Origin: DATCLS01 sp035265325
Lineage (GTDB): Bacteria > Actinomycetota > Acidimicrobiia > Acidimicrobiales > VFJN01
Length of the DNA stretch: 5,160 nt
Reading direction: 5' to 3'
Assembly (NCBI GenBank): GCA_035265325.1
Contig: DATFOS010000015.1
Span: 1 to 5,160, forward strand
Shown here piece by piece: positions 1 to 5,160 of the stretch (positions are counted from its first letter, which is position 1; each line of letters opens with the position of its first letter). The notes beneath the pieces are model-generated. The model did no database searches. It saw nothing but the letters and a program-made list of their open reading frames with translations, and was not told the origin of the DNA. The position numbers and the translations under genes are program-made.

Positions 1-614
1 GGGATGTCCTCCAGGTGGCCCCAGCGGCGCAGCACGGCGGCGGCCGACTTGGCGCCCCAGCCGGACAGCCCCGGGAACCCGTCGGCGCTGTCGCCCACGA
101 GCGCCAGCAGGTCGGGGATGGACGCGGGCGGCACGCCGAGCTTTTCCTCCACCCCGGCGGCGTCGAGGGTCACGCCCTTGCGCCGGTCGAGCTGGAATAC
201 CTTGCCGCCCACGCACTGGCCGAGGTCCTTGTCGGGCGTGCAGATCACGACCCGCTCGACCCGGTCGTCGGCGGCGGCCATGCGGGCCCCGGCGGCCAGC
301 CCGTCGTCGGCCTCGTGCGTGACCTGCGGCCACACGACGAACCCGGCGGCGGCCATCGCCTCCTCGACGAGCGGGAACTGCCGGAGCAACTCGCGCGGCA
401 TGCCGGCCGACGACTTGTAGCCGGGCCACAGGTCGTTGCGGAACGACTCGATGATCTGGTCGGTTGCCACCGCGACGTGCGTGGCGCCGTCGTCCAGGAG
501 CTGCAGCAGCGTGGCGACCACCCCCACCGTGGCGCCCCGGTCGGCGTCGCGGTTGTTGGGGGCGAAGTGGTAGCGGAACAGTTCGTAGGTGCCGTCGACC
601 AGGTGGACGTCCAT
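1..614 (-). CDS. 5'-3' exonuclease / flap endonuclease family protein, partial (C-terminus off left edge)
   Basis: The minus-strand frame is open from an ATG at 614 to the window edge and gives 204 residues. It matches the N-terminal 5'-nuclease domain shared by bacterial Pol I and stand-alone exonucleases, which cleave 5' flaps and RNA primers with divalent metal ions. Visible motifs are: LVDGTYELFR near the start with metal-ligand candidate D7; the arch-region signature SFRNDLWPGYKSS at 57-69; THEADD at 99-104; TPDKDL at 126-131; and a helix-three-turn-helix start GDSADGFPGLSGWGAKSAA at 174-192, which binds DNA backbone. The ATG at 614 places the first beta strand directly at the N-terminus, as usual for the family. 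An in-frame GTG at 686 would add an unconserved 24-residue leader and was not chosen. Whether the protein ends after the nuclease domain or continues into a polymerase cannot be seen. The family call is firm; the subtype is not. Confidence 0.93.
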   Translation of the reverse strand, partial: MDVHLVDGTYELFRYHFAPNNRDADRGATVGVVATLLQLLDDGATHVAVATDQIIESFRNDLWPGYKSSAGMPRELLRQFPLVEEAMAAAGFVVWPQVTHEADDGLAAGARMAAADDRVERVVICTPDKDLGQCVGGKVFQLDRRKGVTLDAAGVEEKLGVPPASIPDLLALVGDSADGFPGLSGWGAKSAAAVLRRWGHLEDI

Positions 615-732
615 CGCCGGCCACCGTACGCGCTCCCCGTTCCGCCGTCCGACGCGGGTCGCGGCCGTCGCGGTGGCCGACGTCACGGACGGCGGCGGTG
701 TCGATCCGGCCTGCTCGGGTATCACCCTGGCC
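615..732. promoter_or_regulatory. Divergent intergenic region, presumed promoters for the exonuclease and the ABC operon
   Basis: This gap of about 118 bp lies between the divergent starts at 614 (minus) and 733 (plus), so promoters for both directions should sit here; that is inferred from layout only. I see no convincing -35/-10 pair. TATCAC at 720-725 resembles a -10 box, but it lies only 7 bp before the ATG at 733 and would imply an almost leaderless transcript. No strong Shine-Dalgarno sequence precedes either start. A plus-strand reading frame stays open through the gap, but its translation has no family resemblance. Confidence 0.35.
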
Positions 733-1479
733 ATGCCCCCCGCTCGCGAGTCGCCGGACGGGGCCGGCCCGGCGCCGGCCGTGGTGGCCCGCGGGCTGGT
801 CAAGGAGTACCGCCGGGGCAACGAGGTGGTCCGTGCCCTCGACGGCGTGGACCTCGACGTGGCGCGGGGCTCGTCGGTGGCGGTGGTGGGGCCGTCCGGG
901 TCCGGCAAGTCGACGCTGCTGCACCTGATCTCGGCGCTGGACCGGCCCACGAGCGGCCAGGTGACGATCGCCGGCCGGACCGTGGCCGACGCCGGTGACG
1001 ACGAGCTCAGCGACCTGCGCCGCGACGAGGTCGGCTTCGTGTTCCAGTTCTTCAACCTGCTCCCGACGCTGTCCGCCTGGGAGAACGTGGCGCTGCCGTC
1101 CGTGTTCGCCGGCGAGCGCCTGTCCCGGCTGCGGCCCCGCGCCGTCGAGTTGCTCGAGCGCGTCGGCATGGGCCACCGCGTCGAGCACCGGCCGGCCGAG
1201 CTGTCGGGCGGCCAGCTCCAGCGGGTGGCGATCGCGCGGGCGCTGCTGCGGTCGCCGTCGATCGTCGTAGCTGACGAGCCGACCGGCAATCTCGATACAG
1301 CCGCCGGCGACCAGGTCCTCGACCTCCTGGCGTCGCTGGTCCACGACGGCGCCACGCTGGTCATGGTCACCCACAGCGCCGAGGCTGCCGCCCGGGCCCA
1401 GCGGGTCGTGCAGATCCGCGACGGCCGCGTGGCGGCGGACGACCTCGCCCCCGGCGACCTCGCCGCACTGGGGGACTGA
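733..1479 (+). CDS. ABC transporter ATP-binding protein, LolD/MacB type
   Basis: This 248-residue protein is a complete single nucleotide-binding domain that would power the permease encoded next to it. Numbered from the ATG at 733 it shows Walker A GPSGSGKST at 53-61, the Q-loop FVFQFFNLLPTLSAWENV with Q105, the signature LSGGQLQRVAIARAL from L157, Walker B IVVADEPTGNLD with D181 and catalytic E182, and the H-loop VTHS with H214. The EYRRGNEVVRALDGVDL opening and the FQFFNLLPTLSAWENV stretch are typical of the MacB/LolD (o228) ATPases that pair with FtsX-fold permeases. All catalytic residues are present. The frame is open upstream to 589, but that extension overlaps the divergent exonuclease gene and is unlike ABC proteins. 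A GTG at 781 is a possible alternative start that still leaves the whole domain. The permease follows after 6 bp, so the two are almost certainly co-transcribed. Confidence 0.95.
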   Translation: MPPARESPDGAGPAPAVVARGLVKEYRRGNEVVRALDGVDLDVARGSSVAVVGPSGSGKSTLLHLISALDRPTSGQVTIAGRTVADAGDDELSDLRRDEVGFVFQFFNLLPTLSAWENVALPSVFAGERLSRLRPRAVELLERVGMGHRVEHRPAELSGGQLQRVAIARALLRSPSIVVADEPTGNLDTAAGDQVLDLLASLVHDGATLVMVTHSAEAAARAQRVVQIRDGRVAADDLAPGDLAALGD

Positions 1480-1485
1480 CCCCGG

Positions 1486-4014
1486 GTGCTGCGGATCCGC
1501 CTGCGGGCCATCGCCGAGCGGCCGTTCCGCACGCTCGTGACGGTGGCGATGGTCGCCGTGTGCAGCGCGCTCGTGGTGTCCGTCGCCGGACTCGTCACGT
1601 CGGTGTCCGGAACGGCCGACCGGGTGGCCGCCCAGGTGGCCGGCACGGCGGACCTCGAAGTGGCCCCGGCGTTCAGCGGCGGCACGGTGCCGGACGACGT
1701 GGTCGACGATGTGGCCGCCCTCCCCGGCGTGGCGGCCGCCGCCCCGACGGTCCAGTCGGCGGTCACGGTCGACGCCACCCGTGCCCTCCTCGTCGCCGGG
1801 GACGCCCGCGCCCTCCCCTTCCTCCCCCCGGGCCTCGCCGACGCCTACGCCGAGACGGCGGGCACACCTCCGGCGGAGGCCGGCGGGGAGGACACCGGGG
1901 CAGGTCCCGCGGTGCTGGTGAGCGTCGCGCTGGCGGACGACGCCGGCCTCGCCGCCGGGGACACCGTCGCCGTGCGCGGGCTGACCGGCGTGACGGACGC
2001 GCGGGTCGCCGGGGTGCTTCCGGAGGAGGTCGCCGGGGCCACGGTCGTGGCGGACCTGACCACCGGCGAGCGGCTCCGGGGAGGCGGCGACGGGCCCGAC
2101 CGCCTGCTCCTGGCGCTGGACGGCGACGCCGCCGGTGCCGGGGGCAGCGAGCGGGCCGTCGCCCGCCGGGTCGACGAGGTCCTCGCCGGCCGCGCCGTGG
2201 CGCTGGACCCCGCCCGCCGGGGCGACGCCGCGGCCGAGACGCTGCAACCGCTGCTGCGGCCGCTCCTCCTGCTGTCCGGCCTGACGGTGACCGTGGCGGC
2301 CGTCCTGGTGTTCAACGTGGTGAGCCTGGCCGTGGCCGAGCGGCGGCGGTACCTGGCCATCCAGTGCGCCCTCGGCGCCCGCCGCCGGCGCCTGTGGCTC
2401 GGCCTGGTGGGTGAGGCGGCGTTGCTCGGCGCCGTGGGCGGGGTGATCGGCGCCGCCGTCGGGCGCCCGCTCACGGCCGCACTCATCGACCAGGTGCCGC
2501 CCGCCCTCGCCTCGGCGGCGGTGCCGACGACCATCGCCACCGACGTCCGCTGGTGGGTCCTCCTCGGCGGCGTCGGCGTGGGCGTGGCGGCCGCCGCCAT
2601 GGCCGCCGCTGCGGCCGGGCTCCCGGTCGTCCGCCTGTCCCCGCTGGAGGCGATGGGGCCGCGCGACGTGGTGGGCGAGCCGGCCGGTCCGGTCCGGCCC
2701 CTCGCCGTGGCGGTCGGGGCCGTCGCGGTGATCGCCGGCGTCGTGATCGTGGCGGTGGCGCCGGCGACGCTCCAGCTGCTGGCGGCGCTCGTCATCCTGA
2801 ACGGCGTCGTCGCCCTGGTGTGGGCGCTGCGGGTCCCGATCGCCCGGGTGGTGGCGGCCGCCGCCCGCCGGGCCGGGCCGCCCGGGCTGCTCGCCGCGCT
2901 CGCCCTGGAGCGCAGCCCGGCCCGGAACGCCGCCACCGTTCTCGGTTCGCTGCTGCCGGTCGCCGCCGTCGTCTCGATAGGCGGCCTCCAGGTCAACGTG
3001 TACGACACCGCCCTCGACGCCTTCGCGTCACTGGGCGACGCCGACCTCTACGTGTCCGCCCAGCCGTTCGACGAGGTCGGCATCGGCCCGCTGCTGCCGG
3101 CCGGCCTGGCGGACGAGGTGCGGGGGCAGGACGGCGTGACGTCCGTCGGCCGCTCCCGCTTCGCCATCGTGCCGATCGGCGGGCAGGACACCCTGGTCCA
3201 GGGCCTCGACCCTGGGTCGGCGGCTCCCGTCCTGGCGGCGGCCTCCCCCCGTGCCCGGACCGCCGTCGAGGACGGCACCGGGGTCGTCGTCACCCGGGCC
3301 CTCGCCGACCGGCTCGACCTCGACGCGGGCGACACGTTCACCCTGCCCGCCGCCACGGGAGCGGCGGCGGTCGAGGTCGCCGACGTCGTGGACGTCTTCG
3401 GCTGGGCGGGCGGCGTCCTGGCGGCCACGTTCGACGACGTCGCCGCCTGGGCCGGCACTGACGCCGTCACCCTCCTCGAGGTCGATGGCACGGCCGAGGG
3501 CGTCGCCGCCGCCCGGACGGTCGTGGCGGCCGCCGGCGAGCGCGACGGCGTCCGCTACCAGCTGACCGACGGGGCCGACGCCGTGGACGGCGCCCTCACC
3601 GCCGTCCGCCAGTCCCAGGCCCTGTTGAGCGCCCTGCAGGGCGTGCTGATGGCGTCGGGCGCCTTCGCCATCGTGACCACGCTCGTCATCTCGACCGTCG
3701 GCCGGACCCGTGAGCTGGGCCTCCTGCGGGCCGTCGGCGCTCGGCGGCGGCTGGTCCGGCGCGCGGTCGTCGTGGAGGCGTTCGCCGTGACCCTGGCGGG
3801 CGCCGGGGCGGGCGTGGTGCTGGGCACGGTGTTCCAGTTCGTGGCCGTGCGACTGGCGGCGACGGCGGCGGGCTTCCCGGCCGAGTTCGCCCTCACGCCC
3901 GGCCCCAGCCTCACGGCCGCCGGTGCGGGACTGGCGATCGCCGCCGTCGGGGCGTTCGCCGCCCTGCGCCGGGCGCTGCGCCTCGACGTCCTCGACGCCG
4001 TCGCCTACGAGTAG
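1486..4014 (+). CDS. FtsX/MacB-type ABC transporter permease with duplicated ectodomain
   Basis: This 842-residue integral membrane protein is the likely partner of the upstream ATPase. The GTG start at 1486 has GGGGGA at 1470-1475 as a possible ribosome binding site inside the ATPase 3' end. Hydrophobicity by eye gives about ten membrane segments: one near 15-40; three near 258-284, 303-330 and 356-384; two linking helices near 405-448; one near 482-502; and three near 712-738, 766-792 and 808-834. Two large extracytoplasmic domains lie at about 42-255 and 503-710. The FtsX-type cytoplasmic coupling segments are visible twice, as ERRRYLAIQCALGARRRRL near 285-303 and RTRELGLLRAVGARRRLVR near 741-759. 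This is the duplicated 1+3 FtsX arrangement with a two-helix linker. Such pairs act on lipids, lipoproteins, peptides or drugs at the outer membrane face or cell wall; the substrate is not evident. No MacA/HlyD-like adaptor gene is in the window. TAG at 4012-4014 ends the frame, and a second in-frame TAG follows at 4021. Confidence 0.93.
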   Translation: MLRIRLRAIAERPFRTLVTVAMVAVCSALVVSVAGLVTSVSGTADRVAAQVAGTADLEVAPAFSGGTVPDDVVDDVAALPGVAAAAPTVQSAVTVDATRALLVAGDARALPFLPPGLADAYAETAGTPPAEAGGEDTGAGPAVLVSVALADDAGLAAGDTVAVRGLTGVTDARVAGVLPEEVAGATVVADLTTGERLRGGGDGPDRLLLALDGDAAGAGGSERAVARRVDEVLAGRAVALDPARRGDAAAETLQPLLRPLLLLSGLTVTVAAVLVFNVVSLAVAERRRYLAIQCALGARRRRLWLGLVGEAALLGAVGGVIGAAVGRPLTAALIDQVPPALASAAVPTTIATDVRWWVLLGGVGVGVAAAAMAAAAAGLPVVRLSPLEAMGPRDVVGEPAGPVRPLAVAVGAVAVIAGVVIVAVAPATLQLLAALVILNGVVALVWALRVPIARVVAAAARRAGPPGLLAALALERSPARNAATVLGSLLPVAAVVSIGGLQVNVYDTALDAFASLGDADLYVSAQPFDEVGIGPLLPAGLADEVRGQDGVTSVGRSRFAIVPIGGQDTLVQGLDPGSAAPVLAAASPRARTAVEDGTGVVVTRALADRLDLDAGDTFTLPAATGAAAVEVADVVDVFGWAGGVLAATFDDVAAWAGTDAVTLLEVDGTAEGVAAARTVVAAAGERDGVRYQLTDGADAVDGALTAVRQSQALLSALQGVLMASGAFAIVTTLVISTVGRTRELGLLRAVGARRRLVRRAVVVEAFAVTLAGAGAGVVLGTVFQFVAVRLAATAAGFPAEFALTPGPSLTAAGAGLAIAAVGAFAALRRALRLDVLDAVAYE

Positions 4015-4019
4015 GGCGG

Positions 4020-4040
4020 CTAGGGCGTGTCCTGCAAATC
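4020..4040 (+). repeat. Left terminal inverted repeat of the palindromic element
   Basis: It begins CTAGGGCGTGTCCTG, and its first 15 bases are the exact reverse complement of 4171-4185. The outermost CTAG (4020-4023) may be one copy of a target-site duplication. The second in-frame stop of the permease frame (TAG at 4021) falls inside it. The A-rich CAAATC tail is clearly lower in GC than the flanking genes. Confidence 0.85.
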
Positions 4041-4076
4041 ATCGCGCACGCCTCTCCGGCCAGGAACGCCGCTGGA

Positions 4077-4085
4077 CTGCGTCCT
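4077..4085 (+). repeat. 9-bp direct repeat CTGCGTCCT, copy 1
   Basis: An identical copy lies at 4119-4127. The two copies are in the same orientation, one on each side of the central hairpin, within the only large unpaired part of the predicted minus-strand fold, where they read AGGACGCAG. In an otherwise palindromic element a direct repeat at mirrored positions is unexpected and could be a conserved loop motif. Chance cannot be excluded for nine GC-rich bases. Confidence 0.55.
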
Positions 4086-4094
4086 CGTCGCCAC

Positions 4095-4111
4095 CGCAGC
4101 CCCTGGCTGCG
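4095..4111. terminator. Apex hairpin of the element, possible part of a bidirectional terminator
   Basis: CGCAGCC at 4095-4101 and GGCTGCG at 4105-4111 form a perfect 7-bp stem with a 3-nt loop at the exact centre of the 166-bp palindrome. The position between two convergent genes suits a bidirectional transcription stop, and GC-rich hairpins without a T-run are common terminator candidates in actinobacteria. No T-tract follows on either strand, so this is not a classical intrinsic terminator. The role is inferred from location only. Confidence 0.3.
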
Positions 4112-4118
4112 CCTTCTC

Positions 4119-4127
4119 CTGCGTCCT
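4119..4127 (+). repeat. 9-bp direct repeat CTGCGTCCT, copy 2
   Basis: This is the partner of the copy at 4077-4085, on the opposite side of the apex hairpin and in the same orientation. Confidence 0.55.
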
Positions 4128-4164
4128 TGCCAGCGACGCCCCTGACTCGGAGATTCGCACACCG

Positions 4165-4185
4165 GATCTACAGGACACGCCCTAG
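4165..4185 (-). repeat. Right terminal inverted repeat, overlapping the ABC-F stop codon
   Basis: On the minus strand it begins CTAGGGCGTGTCCTG, identical to the left end read on the plus strand. The two 21-bp arms differ at only two positions, both transitions that give G-U pairs in minus-strand RNA. The terminal CTAG (4182-4185) contains the TAG stop of the ABC-F gene, so the repeat touches the coding sequence without changing its C-terminus. Confidence 0.85.
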
Positions 4186-5160
4186 GCCAGCTCGACCAGG
4201 TCGAGCATGTCGTCGGACCAGTGGTCGACGTCGCCGTCCGGCATCAGCAGCGCCCGGTCGGGCGCCAGGTCCCGCACGAACCCGGCGTCGTGGCTCACGA
4301 TCACCATCGTGCCGGCCCAGCTGGCGAGCGCCGCCGCCACGGCTTCGCGCGACGGCGGGTCGAGGTTGTTGGTCGGCTCGTCGAGCAGCAGCAGGTTGTG
4401 CTTGCCCGCCACCAGCAGGGCCAGGGCCAGCTTGGTCTTCTCGCCGCCGGACAGCGTCGAGGCGTCCTGCTCGACCTTGTCGCCGGACAGGCCGAACGTG
4501 CCCAGCAGCCGCCGGCGCTCGCGCTCGGGCAGTGTCGGGGCCGCCTCGTTCATGTGCTCCAGCACGGACACGCCCCGCCGGATGCCCTCGTGTTCCTGGG
4601 CGTAGTAGCCCACGGACACCTGGTGACCGAACGACACGGCCCCGCTGTCTGCGTCGGAGGTGCTGGCGAGGATGCGCAGCAGGCTCGTCTTGCCGGCGCC
4701 GTTGAGGCCCAGAACCAGCAGGCGCTCCCCCCGCCCCACCGAGAAGTCGACGTTCTCGAACACGGGTGGGCCGTCGCCGTACGACTTGGCCAGGCCGGTG
4801 ACCTCGAGCGACGTGCGGCCGGACGGCGGCGGTTCGGGCAGCCGGAGGCGCAGGCCGCGACGGGCGCTGGGCGCGTCGACCTGTTCGTTGCGGATGCGCC
4901 CGATGCGCGTCTCCAGCGCGTGGGCGAACGACGCCTTCGACGCCTTGGCACCCCACCGGTCGACGAGCGTCTGCAGGCGGGCGATCTCGGCCTGCTGACG
5001 GGCGGCGATCTTGGCCCGCCGCTCCTCGTCCTTGGCCCGGGCCGTCTTGTACTGGGAGTACGTGCCCTTGTACTCGGTCAGCTCGCCGACGTCGGACTCG
5101 CCCGGCCGGTCGAGGTGCAGGACCCGGGTGATCGACTCGTCGAGCAGCTCGAGGTCGTGC
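4182..5160 (-). CDS. ABC-F family ATP-binding protein, partial (N-terminal half off right edge)
   Basis: The minus-strand frame is open from the window edge to TAG at 4182-4184, giving 325 residues. It begins inside the H-loop of the first ATPase domain (HDLELLDESITRVLHLD). A charged, helical interdomain linker follows at about 25-100, with ELTEYKGTYSQYK leading into an Arg/Lys/Glu-rich likely coiled coil. The second ATPase domain then has Walker A GLNGAGKT at 151-158, signature LSGGEKTKL from L236, Walker B LLLLDEPTNNLD with D260 and E261, and H-loop VSHD with H290. There are no membrane segments. Two domains on one chain joined by this linker define ABC-F proteins, which bind the ribosomal E site and act in translation or antibiotic protection; which of these applies here cannot be decided. 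The ending DHWSDDMLDLVELA is a normal actinobacterial ABC-F terminus. A GTG at 4763 lies inside the second domain and is not the true start. Confidence 0.93.
   Translation of the reverse strand, partial: HDLELLDESITRVLHLDRPGESDVGELTEYKGTYSQYKTARAKDEERRAKIAARQQAEIARLQTLVDRWGAKASKASFAHALETRIGRIRNEQVDAPSARRGLRLRLPEPPPSGRTSLEVTGLAKSYGDGPPVFENVDFSVGRGERLLVLGLNGAGKTSLLRILASTSDADSGAVSFGHQVSVGYYAQEHEGIRRGVSVLEHMNEAAPTLPERERRRLLGTFGLSGDKVEQDASTLSGGEKTKLALALLVAGKHNLLLLDEPTNNLDPPSREAVAAALASWAGTMVIVSHDAGFVRDLAPDRALLMPDGDVDHWSDDMLDLVELA

Larger units (their letters stand above)
4020..4185 (-). repeat. 166-bp palindromic MITE-like element; folds as a long hairpin in the ABC-F 3' UTR
   Basis: The ends are perfect 15-bp inverted repeats (4020-4034 and 4171-4185), extending to 21 bp with two mismatches (4020-4040 and 4165-4185). 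The inner arms also pair symmetrically: 4044-4050 with 4156-4162, 4053-4058 with 4148-4153, 4060-4075 with 4130-4145, and the apex 4095-4101 with 4105-4111 around a 3-nt loop. In minus-strand RNA all 57 of these positions pair, nine as G-U wobbles. In plus-strand RNA those nine would be A-C mismatches. A large purine-rich internal loop (4076-4094 opposite 4112-4129) stays open. The element has no coding capacity of its own. The CTAG at each end could be a target duplication of the kind made by some IS5-family elements, which would make this a MITE; because CTAG is itself a palindrome, repeat end and duplication cannot be told apart. It lies between convergent genes. The structure is read directly; origin and function are inferred. 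Confidence 0.8.

Noticed and set aside
615..732. Operator built on the GACGTC palindrome at 679-684
   Set aside because: A six-base palindrome is expected by chance in DNA of this composition, and no flanking dyad extends it.
15..998. Long plus-strand open frame opposite the exonuclease and across the ATPase start
   Set aside because: Its translation is low-complexity Gly/Arg/Pro-rich, typical of shadow frames in GC-rich DNA. The minus-strand frame carries all exonuclease motifs and frame +1 from 733 carries the ATPase.
1845..3008. 387-codon minus-strand open frame inside the permease
   Set aside because: It is a Ser/Thr/Ala/Arg-rich antisense shadow of the permease with no recognisable domain.
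4020..4185. Classical intrinsic (Rho-independent) terminator
   Set aside because: There is no T-run after the hairpin on either strand, and the stem is far longer than usual. A termination role remains possible but not of the classical type.
4020..4185. CRISPR, attachment site or tRNA remnant
   Set aside because: There is no spaced repeat array, no cloverleaf or tRNA 3' end, and no integrase nearby. The symmetry is a single nested palindrome.
3923..4705. Plus-strand open frame spanning permease end, palindromic element and ABC-F
   Set aside because: It is an Arg/Pro/Ser-rich composition artefact that overlaps two well-supported genes and reads through the palindrome. There is no evidence the element encodes a protein.
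4182..4763. Short ABC ATPase starting at GTG 4763
   Set aside because: The frame is open to the window edge, and the upstream residues are a clear ABC-F linker and first-domain H-loop. The short version is an internal fragment.

Overview
The window is uniformly very GC-rich with strong G/C at third codon positions. This points to a high-GC actinobacterium; an environmental lineage such as Acidimicrobiia would fit, but the sequence alone does not settle the taxon. Nothing looks like phage, plasmid or a CRISPR locus. Most of the window is ordinary chromosomal housekeeping and transport coding.

Layout. Bases 1-614 (minus) hold the N-terminal 204 residues of a 5'-3' exonuclease / flap-endonuclease family protein that runs off the left edge. 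A gap of about 118 bp (615-732) separates it from a divergently transcribed plus-strand pair. The first is a LolD/MacB-type ABC ATPase (733-1479). The second, 6 bp later, is an 842-residue FtsX/MacB-type permease with two ectodomains and about ten membrane segments (1486-4014). Together they should form one ABC complex of the extracytoplasmic-acting MacB/Lol class; its substrate cannot be read from sequence. From the right edge, a minus-strand ABC-F family ATPase (4182-5160, N-terminal part outside the window) converges on the permease.

The most interesting object lies between the two convergent genes at 4020-4185. It is a 166-bp, nearly perfectly symmetric palindromic element. It is bounded by perfect 15-bp inverted repeats (ctagggcgtgtcctg / caggacacgccctag) and has a 7-bp hairpin at its exact centre. 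Read as minus-strand RNA it folds end to end into a long rod with 57 base pairs that I could place by hand. Nine of these pairs are G-U wobbles that would be A-C mismatches in the plus-strand RNA, so the structure is strand-asymmetric. The minus strand is the ABC-F sense strand, and the ABC-F stop codon (TAG) is bases 2-4 of the fold, so the structure forms the 3' UTR of that gene. The CTAG at each end looks like a target-site duplication of a MITE-like insertion. Removing one unit would leave the two convergent genes separated by only about 5 bp.
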